64,000 nucleotides of DNA from JAJKIV01 sp036741775 (lineage in GTDB: Bacteria; Gemmatimonadota; Gemmatimonadetes; Gemmatimonadales; Gemmatimonadaceae). This document shows positions 8,557-16,357 of the stretch, in pieces. The notes beneath the pieces are model-generated. The model saw only the letters and a list, made by a program, of their open reading frames with translations, was not told the origin of the DNA and did not search any database. Location of the stretch: assembly GCA_036741775.1 (NCBI GenBank), contig DAINRQ010000004.1:1-64000 (forward strand), written 5' to 3'. Both the position numbers and the translations under genes were made by a program. Numbering within the stretch: the first letter of the stretch is position 1; each line of letters starts with the position of its first letter.

Positions 8557-9261
8557 ATGCTTCGCCTCTTGCTCGAGTCGAACAGGAAAGGATTCCACTA
8601 TGTCCAGGGAACCTTTCCCAGTGTCATCGCACATACGGTGCTGATCGCGGCTTCGGTCCTTGGGACCAGAGACGCCTCGCTGGACATCATCGATGACACG
8701 GAGCAGCGCGTCACCTTCATCGTCCCGATGAACCGCACGAACTCGCCCCCGCCGCGCCAGGAGAGCGTGCAGTACCTGAAGGAGGGCGACAAGGCGGGGA
8801 GCAGCGGTGTCGAGCAGAAGATCGTCGACAAGAAATCCACGAATGAGGTCCCGGTCGTGGGCAATGGGCCGGAGGAGGGTACCCCGGAGGAAGCGGCCCA
8901 GGAGTTGATTCCCAACGCGATCTACGACACGGTCGCGACCGCTGTGGATGTGGATTCGATGGTCACCCGCTTTCCGGACAGCGCCGCGCCCGCTTACCCC
9001 TCGAACTTGCTCGAGCTCAAGATCGAGGGTGGCGCGTACGTGCAGTTCGTCGTGGACACCACTGGTTTCGCCGACACGGCGTCGTTCCGCGTGATCAGCA
9101 CGACCCACCCGGAATTCGCGCAGAGCGTTCGCGCGGCGCTCCCGGGCATGCGTTTCTCCCCGGCGATCCTGCGCTCAAAGAAGGTCCGGCAGCTCGTGGA
9201 ACAGCCGTTCATGTTCAAGATCGTGGCGCCAGCGCCTGAGACGACAGCAGCCAAACCATAG
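8557..9261 (+). CDS. TonB C-terminal-domain protein (energy transducer family)
   Basis: 234 residues with a good Shine-Dalgarno (GTAGGAGGC) before the ATG. A single hydrophobic segment (about residues 20-38, TFPSVIAHTVLIAASVLG) is followed by a charged, proline-containing periplasmic spacer (about 55-125) and a TonB C-terminal fold (about 140-228): YPSNLLELKIEGGAYVQFVV, a DTTGFADTASFRVI strand, FAQSVRAALPGMRFSPAI. TonB-type proteins couple inner-membrane energy to outer-membrane receptors, but this one has no ExbB/ExbD partner next to it and an unusually short hydrophobic anchor. It may instead be a stand-alone periplasmic TonB_C protein, a form common in Gemmatimonadota-like genomes. The ECF sigma operon follows after a 220-base gap filled by a long palindrome. 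Confidence 0.75.
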   Translation: MLRLLLESNRKGFHYVQGTFPSVIAHTVLIAASVLGTRDASLDIIDDTEQRVTFIVPMNRTNSPPPRQESVQYLKEGDKAGSSGVEQKIVDKKSTNEVPVVGNGPEEGTPEEAAQELIPNAIYDTVATAVDVDSMVTRFPDSAAPAYPSNLLELKIEGGAYVQFVVDTTGFADTASFRVISTTHPEFAQSVRAALPGMRFSPAILRSKKVRQLVEQPFMFKIVAPAPETTAAKP

Positions 9262-9286
9262 GGAACCGGGACAGTAAACCGGCGCT

Positions 9287-9423
9287 GGTAGCTGTTAGCT
9301 GGAACTCGTTGCTGCAGGGTGAAAAAGCGAGAACCCTCGGGAGGCCTCCTTGTCGCAAAGGGGCTTCCCGAGGGTTTCCGCCTTTTCACACCCTGCATCT
9401 ACGAGCACCAGCTAACAGCCACC
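9287..9423. repeat. Long nested palindromic intergenic repeat
   Basis: Nested inverted repeats span the gap: an outer perfect 12-bp pair (GCTGTTAGCTGG 9291-9302 with 9408-9419), a middle 9-bp pair (TGCAGGGTG 9313-9321 with 9389-9397) and an inner 9-bp pair (CCCTCGGGA 9334-9342 with 9366-9374) around a 23-base centre containing GCCTC. The element at 42093-42206 has the same plan, including the inner pair and an equally long centre. As RNA it would form one long hairpin and might end or attenuate transcription from the TonB-like gene. Confidence 0.7.
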
Positions 9424-9484
9424 GGCGTAGTGCTCGGTGTTCCGAACGCTTTGCCCCGCTCCTGTGTCTAGTCATTCGAAGCCG

Positions 9485-10057
9485 ATGCCAAGAGCCGCGA
9501 CCCTACGTGACGAGTCGGTGCCGCTGGACGAGCGAACGCTGATCGCTCGTATCCTCGACGGGGACCGGGTAGCCGGGCGCCAGTTGTACGAGGCGCACGC
9601 ACCCCGGGTGCACCGCCTCGTCTACCGGATCTGCGGCGACGCCGAATTGGCGCAGGACTTCACGCAGGACGCGTTCGTCAGGGCGTTCGACCAGCTCGGC
9701 AACTTCCGTGGCGAGTCGGCGTTCGGGACGTGGCTCCACCGGATCGCAGTCACGGTGACGCTGAACGGTATGCGAAAGGTGCGACGACTGCGCGAGCGCG
9801 AAACATCGCTCGATGATGACCCGGGAATCGGCACGGTGTCCCACCGAGCTGACCCCGACCTGCGGAGCCGGATCGCTGCAGCGATCGATGCGCTCCCCGA
9901 AGGGACGAGACTGACGCTGATCATGCACGATATCGAGGGCTACACGCACGCGGAGATCGCCGAGTCACTCGGCATTGCGGAGGGGACGAGCAAGTCCCGG
10001 CTGTTCGATGCCAGGGGGCGACTCCGGCAGGCGCTCGCCGCGTTCGTGAAGGAGTGA
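9485..10057 (+). CDS. ECF-family RNA polymerase sigma factor
   Basis: 190 residues from the ATG at 9485. Region 2 is at about residues 20-90 (LYEAHAPRVHRLVYRICGD, AQDFTQDAFVRAFDQLGNFRG, FGTWLHRIAVT) and region 4 at about 125-180 (ALPEGTRLTLIMHDIEGY, HAEIAESLGIAEGTSKSRL). There is no region 1 or 3, as expected for a group 4 sigma factor. It would redirect RNA polymerase in response to an envelope signal. The next gene begins 5 bases after its stop and encodes a membrane protein in the usual anti-sigma position. Likely self-regulated, but no promoter matching an ECF consensus can be read with certainty upstream, where the long palindrome lies. Confidence 0.92.
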   Translation: MPRAATLRDESVPLDERTLIARILDGDRVAGRQLYEAHAPRVHRLVYRICGDAELAQDFTQDAFVRAFDQLGNFRGESAFGTWLHRIAVTVTLNGMRKVRRLRERETSLDDDPGIGTVSHRADPDLRSRIAAAIDALPEGTRLTLIMHDIEGYTHAEIAESLGIAEGTSKSRLFDARGRLRQALAAFVKE

Positions 10058-10062
10058 GACCG

Positions 10063-10743
10063 ATGAGTGACGACGAGATGGATGAGCGGACTCGTGAGGC
10101 GCTGCGCGGCTACCGCGAACCGCCCGAGCCCCCGCTCGACGAAATGTGGCAAGCGATCGAAGCGCGGCACTTCGGCACTCCGGTCGTGGCGATCTCGAGC
10201 CGCGCTCCCCGTGCGGACCGCTCGGCTCGCGCTGGATGGCGCCGCCGATTTGCTGCGCCCACCTGGGGGATTGTGCTGGCGGCTATCGCGGCATCGCTCC
10301 TCATCGGCGTCAGTGTGGGTCGCATGTCGCGCGGCGTCGCACCGCAGATGGCCGAGTCCCGCGAGGGCCGATACGACTACTGGACGGCGAACGCCGAGCC
10401 GTATCGTCAGGCAACGACCGAGTACCTGGGACAGACGGTGGCGCTGTTGAACGCGCTTCCCGCGGCCGCTCGCGACGGCCAGTCCGACGCCCGGTTCGTG
10501 AGTCAGGCGACCGACCTGCTCTCGACCACGCGGCTCCTGCTCGATTCCCCCGCCGCGGCCAGCGACGCGCGGCTGAAACAGCTGCTCGAGGACCTCGAGC
10601 TCGTCCTCGCACAGCTGTCGCGCCTGCCGGCCGAGCACGGCGGCGCCGAGATCGACCTCATTACCGAAGCGCTCGAGCGGCGCGACGTCGTGCCGCGGTT
10701 GCGGTCGGCGGTCGTGAGCATCTCGAGCGATGACGACAACTAG
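10063..10743 (+). CDS. Single-span membrane protein, probable anti-sigma factor
   Basis: 226 residues. The ATG at 10063 is chosen because AAGGAG lies 8 bases upstream, inside the end of the sigma gene. A cytoplasmic N-terminal part (about 1-60, rich in acidic and Arg residues, with LDEMWQAIEARH) is followed by one transmembrane helix (about 67-86, WGIVLAAIAASLLIGVSVG) and a helical periplasmic domain (YWTANAEPYRQATTEYLGQT; several leucine-rich amphipathic stretches). No zinc-binding HxxxCxxC motif is present. Placement directly behind an ECF sigma factor and topology suggest it holds the sigma factor at the membrane until a periplasmic signal arrives; this is inference. Confidence 0.7.
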   Translation: MSDDEMDERTREALRGYREPPEPPLDEMWQAIEARHFGTPVVAISSRAPRADRSARAGWRRRFAAPTWGIVLAAIAASLLIGVSVGRMSRGVAPQMAESREGRYDYWTANAEPYRQATTEYLGQTVALLNALPAAARDGQSDARFVSQATDLLSTTRLLLDSPAAASDARLKQLLEDLELVLAQLSRLPAEHGGAEIDLITEALERRDVVPRLRSAVVSISSDDDN

Positions 10744-10768
10744 ACGAGACACCAACAGGACCCGGACG

Positions 10769-12586
10769 ATGATCTCCGCCCTTCGCCTAACGATGTTGTT
10801 GCTGGGCTTGCCTTTGGCCGGCGCGGTTGCGGCGCAGCTGCCGCCGCCGCAGCCTGCGACCCCGCGGCCCGCGCCACGTCCAGAGCGCCCGCCCCTGCCG
10901 GAGCGCCTGCGCTCATTCGATCGGCCCACGCCGAAGCCGGATGTGTGGCACGAGTTCGAATTTCCGTCGCCCAAGTTCCATGGCGAGTTCGCCGACCTGT
11001 CCTTCGAGAGCCACAAGTGGCAGCTCGAAGTGCCGGAAATGAGCCTCCACACCCCGAAGTTCGAGTGGCAAGCGGCGGAGCTGGAGTCACGATTGTTCGA
11101 CCTCGACGAGCGGCTCGGCGAGCTGTCATTCCACCGGGACGTCGAGTTGTGGACGCCGGAGCCGCCGCAGCCCGCGCATCCGGCGAAACCAGTGGCGCCA
11201 GCCATGCCAGCAATGCCAGCCATGCCGGTCGACGTCCCCACCCCGCATTTCGGGTGGAACTCCGACCGCCTAACGACCCCGCGGCCGTTCCGCGATGACT
11301 TGTTCCGTGGCGAACCGTTCGCCTCGCGTCCGCGCGCCCCGTGGCTGCAGGATGATCCAGCCGATTCGCTCTACAAGTCCGCGTACCAGCTCCTCAACCG
11401 CGGCGAGTGGCGGCGGGCAGCGACCCAGTTCGCGGCCATCCCGCAGCGATTCCCGAACTCGGGATACGCAGCCGACGCGCTCTACTGGCAGGCATTCGCA
11501 CTCTATCGAATCGGCGGGACCGAAGACCTGCGGGCTGCGCTCGGTTCGCTCGAAACACTGCGCACGCGCTACCCCTCCGCCAAGACGCAGGCTGACGCGG
11601 CGACACTGACCACGCGCATCCGCGGAACGCTCGCATCACGTGGCGACCGCAACGCCGAGCAGCAGCTGCGCAACGCGATGAGTGAACAGGCGCAACCCAC
11701 CTGCGATCGTGAAGACATGGCGGTTCGCGCCGAGGCGCTGAAGGGACTTGCGCAAACCGACCCGACGTCCGTGGCGCCAACCGTCAGGCGGGTGCTCACT
11801 CGCAAGGATACGTGTTCGGCCCCCCTGCGGCGCCAGGCCGTCCATCTCCTCGGGAATTCTGGCGACACGGAAGCCCCGGCCATCCTGCGCGACGTCGCGC
11901 TCAACGACCCGGAGACGGAGGTCCGCAACTCCGCGATCCAGTGGTTGGCGCGGTCCCCGAGCGACATCGCCGTCAACACTCTGGAGGAAGTGCTCAGGAC
12001 GTCCACCGACCAGGGCGTGCTGCGCACCACCGCGAGAGCGCTCGCGTCCAACCCGAATCCACGGGCGAAGCAGGCCGTACGCGCGCTCATCGAACGTACC
12101 GATGCCCCCGAGCGTCTCCGCATGGAGGCCGTGTCCGGGTTCGAGAACCCGCAGCGGACGACCGATGACGATATCGCGTACCTTCGGTCCGTCTACACGA
12201 AGGTCGACAACCCGCGCGTGAAGGCGCGTATTGCCCGCGTCCTCGGCCAACTCGGCGGCGAGTCGAACGACCAGTGGCTGATGGGTCTCATGCGCAACAA
12301 CGACGAGCCACTCGAGGTCCGCACCGCCGCGCTCGAGCGTGTCGCGTCACGCAACATGCCCATCGCGGAGGCGGTGAAGCTCTATGCCACGGTCTCGGAC
12401 CGGGAGATGCGCGAGCGGTTGATCAGCGTCTACGGCCGACGCACCGAAGCCGAGGCGACGGACAAGCTGCTCGACATCGTCAAGAACGACACCGACTACA
12501 ACCTGCGCAGGCAGGCCATCAACGCGCTGACACGAAAGAACGATCCCCGTGCCACGAAGCTTCTGCTGGAGATCATCGACAAATGA
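10769..12586 (+). CDS. Exported TPR/HEAT-repeat protein, first of a pair
   Basis: 605 residues from the ATG at 10769, chosen because it opens a Sec signal peptide (ending near AGAVAAQ) and has ACAGGA upstream. A Pro-rich segment (about 25-60), a His/Trp/Glu-rich spacer and a MPAMPAMP run are followed by a YbgF/TPR-like segment (about 195-285; SAYQLLNRGEWRRAATQF, FPNSGYAADALYWQAFALY) and then a long series of HEAT-like helical pairs (about 320-600). Such scaffolds bind other proteins or peptidoglycan-linked partners. The ATG of the next gene overlaps its stop codon (ATGA), so the two are translationally coupled. It is probably regulated by the sigma factor of the same operon. Confidence 0.75.
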   Translation: MISALRLTMLLLGLPLAGAVAAQLPPPQPATPRPAPRPERPPLPERLRSFDRPTPKPDVWHEFEFPSPKFHGEFADLSFESHKWQLEVPEMSLHTPKFEWQAAELESRLFDLDERLGELSFHRDVELWTPEPPQPAHPAKPVAPAMPAMPAMPVDVPTPHFGWNSDRLTTPRPFRDDLFRGEPFASRPRAPWLQDDPADSLYKSAYQLLNRGEWRRAATQFAAIPQRFPNSGYAADALYWQAFALYRIGGTEDLRAALGSLETLRTRYPSAKTQADAATLTTRIRGTLASRGDRNAEQQLRNAMSEQAQPTCDREDMAVRAEALKGLAQTDPTSVAPTVRRVLTRKDTCSAPLRRQAVHLLGNSGDTEAPAILRDVALNDPETEVRNSAIQWLARSPSDIAVNTLEEVLRTSTDQGVLRTTARALASNPNPRAKQAVRALIERTDAPERLRMEAVSGFENPQRTTDDDIAYLRSVYTKVDNPRVKARIARVLGQLGGESNDQWLMGLMRNNDEPLEVRTAALERVASRNMPIAEAVKLYATVSDREMRERLISVYGRRTEAEATDKLLDIVKNDTDYNLRRQAINALTRKNDPRATKLLLEIIDK

Positions 12587-13872
12587 CCGCCACCATTCGG
12601 CTCGCGGCCATCGCCGCGGCGAGCGTCTTTCTTCTCCCGCCGTCGGCCAGGGCGCAGTCGCTCACACAGCGCGTCGCGTCCGCGCCCGATGGCCCCGTGC
12701 AGTTTCACTTCGCCGCGCGCCCGGGGGTCTGCGGTAACGGCCGTACCTACTACTCGATCAACGGGTCGTCGTGGCACGGAACGGTGAACGACAACACGTT
12801 TCGCAGCGATCCGTGTCAGCCGGGGCCGGTACGCGTGTTGCTCGGTCGGGCGGGGAAGGACATCGTGGACGTGAACACGTACGTCGGGCCGGTGCAGACG
12901 ACGCCGGGCGCCACGGACCTCGGGGCCGTGTCGGCGCGCGAGGCGGCGGACTACCTGATCTCGCTCGCCGCTCGTCTCGATGGTCGGCCCGGGCGTGACG
13001 CCATCGCGCCGGCGATGCTCGGGGACAGTACCACGGTGACGCCGCAGCTCCTCGCGATCGCCCGCGACCAGTCTCGGGCGCGTGAGACGCGAAGCTCGGC
13101 GATCAGCTGGCTCAGCCGCGCGTTCGAGGAGCGCGGCGGCGTGTCGCCGGGCGAGCTCGCACGTGCGTTAGGCGAGATCGCGCGCGATGAGACCGACAAC
13201 CAGCAGGTGCGGCAGAGCGCCCTGCGTGTGCTGTCACGCCAGGAGAATGGCGAGGGCATCCCGGCGTTGATCGAGATCTCGCGTTCGACCCAGGACGTCT
13301 GGCTCGGGAAGGCGTCGCTCTCGACGCTCGCGCAGTCGGGCGACCCGCGCGCTCGCAGCTACCTGCGGGCGGCCGTTCAGCGCGAAGATCTGAACGACGA
13401 CATGAAGGTCGCCGCCATTCGCGGCATCGGGCGCGACTACGCGACGAGCCAGGATGCCGAGTTCCTGCGCGGCCTGTACCCGAAGCTGACGAGCGAGAAG
13501 ACGAAGGAAGCGGTCCTCTCGTCGCTCGGTGAGATGGGTGGCTCGGCGAACGCGAAGTGGCTGTTGTCGATCGCGACGAGCGCCGACGAGCCGGTCCGCG
13601 TACGGCGTCGAGCGATTCAGCTGAGCAACCGCGCCGGAACCTCGGTGGCCGACCTCGCGCAGCTCTACGACCGCGTGGACGACACGCAGATGAAGGACGC
13701 CGTGATCTCGACGCTGGCGCAGAACGGGACGAAGCCGGCGATGGACAAGCTGCTGACGATCGCGAAGACCGACTCGAACTACTCACTCCGCCGGCGCGCG
13801 GTCAGCGCGTTAGGCAGGTCGGACGATCCCCGGGTCAAAGAGGCGCTCAAGGAGATCGTGGAGCGGCAATAA
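12583..13872 (+). CDS. Exported HEAT-repeat protein, second of a pair
   Basis: 429 residues, starting at the ATG that overlaps the previous stop; this start opens a clear signal peptide (MTATIRLAAIAAASVFLLPP, cleavage near ARA-Q). The mature N-terminus holds a small domain with two cysteines (GVCGNGRTYYS and SDPCQPGPV, likely disulfide-linked) and an IVDVNTYVG strand; residues ~130-429 are HEAT-like repeats resembling the previous protein (EFLRGLYPKLTSEKTKEAVL compared with AYLRSVYTKVDNPRVKARI). The shared repeat sequences indicate gene duplication followed by divergence of the N-terminal parts. Function unknown; the pair may form a periplasmic sensor or scaffold under the ECF sigma factor. 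Confidence 0.75.
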   Translation: MTATIRLAAIAAASVFLLPPSARAQSLTQRVASAPDGPVQFHFAARPGVCGNGRTYYSINGSSWHGTVNDNTFRSDPCQPGPVRVLLGRAGKDIVDVNTYVGPVQTTPGATDLGAVSAREAADYLISLAARLDGRPGRDAIAPAMLGDSTTVTPQLLAIARDQSRARETRSSAISWLSRAFEERGGVSPGELARALGEIARDETDNQQVRQSALRVLSRQENGEGIPALIEISRSTQDVWLGKASLSTLAQSGDPRARSYLRAAVQREDLNDDMKVAAIRGIGRDYATSQDAEFLRGLYPKLTSEKTKEAVLSSLGEMGGSANAKWLLSIATSADEPVRVRRRAIQLSNRAGTSVADLAQLYDRVDDTQMKDAVISTLAQNGTKPAMDKLLTIAKTDSNYSLRRRAVSALGRSDDPRVKEALKEIVERQ

Positions 13873-13897
13873 AATCGGGAATCGAGAACCGGCAATC

Positions 13898-14040
13898 GGG
13901 AACGGCCTGCGGCGCAGCGTGATGTCCCGGGCGGCCGTTCCCCCCTTTCATTTCAGGCCGCTTGCGCGAGCGACCGTGCTGCCGCCCGAGTCATCTTCGT
14001 CATCCTGCCCATCCCGTCCATCCTGTCTCCTGCAGTTGGG
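13898..14040 (+). repeat. GGCCGTTCCCC-family hairpin repeat plus CATCCTGTC tract
   Basis: The 414-base gap 13873-14286 has no gene I trust. It contains a 10-bp inverted pair (GGGAACGGCC 13898-13907 with GGCCGTTCCC 13933-13942) around GTGATGTCCCGGG, then the recurrent trailer CAGGCCGCTTGCGCGAGCGA, then CATCCTGCCCATCCCGTC and CATCCTGTCTCC. The same order recurs at 37340-37457. GGGAA(T/C)C(G/A) heptamers precede it at 13876-13905. Confidence 0.7.
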
Positions 14041-14286
14041 TAGCAACTCGAATCCGGACGGGAGCCCGCCACCGAGGGACGGGCTTCGCGCGATCGGAGC
14101 GCGCCAGATCCACCCATCAGCGGCCACCCGCGACGATGCTCGGAGTGCGTGTGGCCGCCCGAAACGTCCGTCTCATCCCATCAGCGTTGCCCCGGGTGCC
14201 GTCGGCACATCATCGTGGACCGGTCCCGCCGGCCGTATCGCCGACCGTGTCGACCCGACGAACATCATCCCGCACGCGGAAAACGA

Positions 14287-14790
14287 ATGACGCATCGCTC
14301 GCTCTGGATCCTGATCATCCTCCCGGTTGTCGCCGCGTGCACGACTGCTCGGAGCCCACAGTCGGCACCCGCGTCCAGCGGTGCGACGACCGCCGCCACG
14401 ACATCGGAGACGGACTCCGTCGCCCGCGAGCGCGAGCGCTACGTCGCCGACGTCAGGAAAGCGATTGCGGGCAAGGAGCAGCAGCCCGCATCGCAGGTGT
14501 TCAAGAACGTGAAAATGCTGACGAACGTCCCGGCGGCACGTTTGCTCGCGATCATGAACACCGGCTACGGCAAGTCGCTCGGCGTCAGCTGCACGCACTG
14601 CCACATCGCCGGCGAGTGGGATCGCGAGGACAAGCCGCAAAAGCAGATCGCCCGCGACATGAGCGCCATGGCCGGCACCATCAACAATCAGTTGCTCAAG
14701 AACATCGCCAACCTCAAAGGGCCGAGCCCCGTCGTGAACTGCACGACGTGTCATCGCGGTCAGGTCAAGCCGGCGCTGAATCTCCCGTAA
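14287..14790 (+). CDS. Reaction-centre-type c-type cytochrome lipoprotein
   Basis: 167 residues with a lipoprotein signal ending in the lipobox VAAC (Cys18). Two haem c motifs, CTHCH (102-106) and CTTCH (152-156), are each preceded by a helix, and the first has an upstream Met (LLAIMNTGYGKSLG) in the place of the axial ligand in photosynthetic reaction-centre cytochrome subunits (CytoC_RC family). That family normally carries four haems; this is a two-haem version. There are no puf genes or reaction-centre genes in the window, so it is more likely an electron carrier between periplasmic redox partners than a photosystem part. It abuts the convergent PAP2 gene without a gap. Confidence 0.8.
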   Translation: MTHRSLWILIILPVVAACTTARSPQSAPASSGATTAATTSETDSVARERERYVADVRKAIAGKEQQPASQVFKNVKMLTNVPAARLLAIMNTGYGKSLGVSCTHCHIAGEWDREDKPQKQIARDMSAMAGTINNQLLKNIANLKGPSPVVNCTTCHRGQVKPALNLP

Positions 14791-15651
14791 TCATCGCAAC
14801 GGCATCTCGAGCGCGAGACCTAACGCGACCTGGCCGTCCGGCCCCTTCTGCACCGACGGCCTGAGCAGCCACTTGTCGATGCGGTTATCCGGGTGCGAAT
14901 GGTGATACTGGACGACCTTCATTCCCGCGAACGTTCCGAGCGCGGCTCCCATGACGACGTCGCTCGCCCAGTGCTTGTTGTTGTACATCCGTGACGCCGC
15001 GATGAGCGTCGCGCCACCGTACATGATCGGTGCGATGTACCACGTGGAGTTCGGCCACCACTTCGACGTTTCGCTCGTTACCGCCGCCGCCGCGGCGAAC
15101 CCCAGGGCGGAATGCCCTGACGGGAAGGATCGGTAGAGGTCGCCGCCCTTTCTGAATCCGCGGCCGAGGACAAAGCTGCGCTCGTCGTCTATCGAGAGCG
15201 CGGGTCTGCCGCGTCCGGCGATCCCCTTGATGAGTCCGACAGCCTGCTGAGCGAGGAGGACTGCTTCGGTGCCGTGCAAGCCGAGGTCAGCCATCTTATC
15301 GACCTTCGCGACGCGTCCGACGGCGTACATGCTCACGCCAATGATCGTCGTGCCCGGCGTACCGATGAAGCGAAGCTCGCGCGCGGCCTCCCGCAGAAAC
15401 CGATTCTCCTGATTGTTCGGCGCCTGAAGTTTCCGCGCGAAGTACCGATCAGCCGGGTAGAGAGCGACGGTCCCGGCGACGAAGGCAGCGGCGATCCACG
15501 CGTCCTTGGCCGTGAAGAGCGGGTCGCGTGAGATGCGAGTAGTGTCGGCAGGCTGCGCGAGTGTGACGGTACTCGCGGTCACGGTCAGCGCCGTCGTCAG
15601 CGTCAGCAGCGTTCTCACAGGGCCCTCCGCGCGTCGTCCGAATGGCATCAT
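14791..15651 (-). CDS. Exported PAP2-family phosphatase
   Basis: 286 residues from the ATG at 15651 (a second ATG follows at once). The three phosphatase motifs are complete: KX6RP (KGIAGRGRP), PSGH (SFPSGHSA) and SRX5HX3D (SRMYNNKHWASD). An N-terminal hydrophobic segment (VRTLLTLTTALTVTASTVTLAQ) is probably a cleaved signal peptide; several further hydrophobic helices carry the catalytic site. These enzymes remove phosphate from lipid phosphates such as undecaprenyl pyrophosphate or phosphatidic acid on the outer face of the membrane. The C-terminal stretch VALGLALEMPLR looks like a terminal beta strand, so an outer-membrane association is possible. Its stop codon directly abuts that of the cytochrome gene. 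Confidence 0.82.
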   Translation of the reverse strand: MMPFGRRAEGPVRTLLTLTTALTVTASTVTLAQPADTTRISRDPLFTAKDAWIAAAFVAGTVALYPADRYFARKLQAPNNQENRFLREAARELRFIGTPGTTIIGVSMYAVGRVAKVDKMADLGLHGTEAVLLAQQAVGLIKGIAGRGRPALSIDDERSFVLGRGFRKGGDLYRSFPSGHSALGFAAAAAVTSETSKWWPNSTWYIAPIMYGGATLIAASRMYNNKHWASDVVMGAALGTFAGMKVVQYHHSHPDNRIDKWLLRPSVQKGPDGQVALGLALEMPLR

Positions 15652-15933
15652 CCGCGGGCTGTGCTCGAGCTCCCTTCGCCCGCGGCCTCCAGGGAGCCCC
15701 GAAGCAACCCGCTTGCCGCGTGACGCCACAGCACGAGGATCAGGCCAGCCGACTTTGCCGATTGTATGGCTCGGAGGCGCCGCCCATGACTGAACAACGT
15801 CTCCGGCGACAGTGACGACTCGACGCGCGAACACGCCGACAAACGAGAGGGGACGACCGACGCGCTTCTTCCGCGTCAGCCATTCCCCCGTTTCGGTCAG
15901 GTCGTGGGTTCCGTCTACTCGCCGGACGCCTGC

Positions 15934-16194
15934 CTATACCGTGCGACGTGCCCCGCGAACCAGTCGGAGTAAGAACAACAGCACGACCGCACCAATGAAC
16001 GCGACGAAGATCGTCCCCGGCAGGCCACCCCACGGCGACGACACGCCGAGCTGCGCAAAGAGCCACCCGCCAACGAACGCGCCGACGATCCCGATGATGA
16101 TGTCGCCGATGATGCCGTAGCCCGTCCCGCCCATCACGAGGGACGCGAGCACGCCCGCCACAAGTCCGACAATGAGCCAGGTCAGAATATCCAC
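15934..16194 (-). CDS. GlsB/YeaQ/YmgE-family stress-associated membrane protein
   Basis: 86 residues with three hydrophobic helices and the glycine-rich pattern of the family: ILTWLIVGLVAGVLASLVMGG, GIIGDIIIGIVGAFVGGWLF, then a short GTIFVAFIGAVVLLFLLRL helix. Length and motif order match transglycosylase-associated small proteins that are induced by envelope or acid stress in several bacteria; the molecular role is not known. The CDS is preceded by AGGAGGA, a strong Shine-Dalgarno. It is a single-gene unit, divergent from the Tat amine oxidase gene. Confidence 0.9.
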   Translation of the reverse strand: MDILTWLIVGLVAGVLASLVMGGTGYGIIGDIIIGIVGAFVGGWLFAQLGVSSPWGGLPGTIFVAFIGAVVLLFLLRLVRGARRTV

Positions 16195-16357
16195 GTCTCC
16201 TCCTGCGTCGTAAATCCGCCCCCCGGAACACCGTCACAACGGGCAAGCGTCGTGCCTTGCCCAAGGGTTCGCCGTGCGCCACATCTTGACGCCGCTCGCC
16301 GGGCCGAGTTCATCGACCCGGTCATTGGAGCACGTCGATGTCCTCAACCCGGCCCCG

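Noticed and set aside
12274..12582. Upstream extension of the second HEAT gene
   Set aside because: A frame is open to 12274, but it overlaps the first HEAT gene by 300 bases; the ATG at 12583 opens a signal peptide and overlaps the previous stop in the usual ATGA way.
15820..15925. Possible tRNA-Leu-like segment (minus strand reading GGGGGAATGGCTGACGCG)
   Set aside because: It resembles the start of a tRNA-Leu D-arm region, but no acceptor stem, no plausible anticodon arm and no GGTTCGAATCC T-arm can be fitted on either strand.
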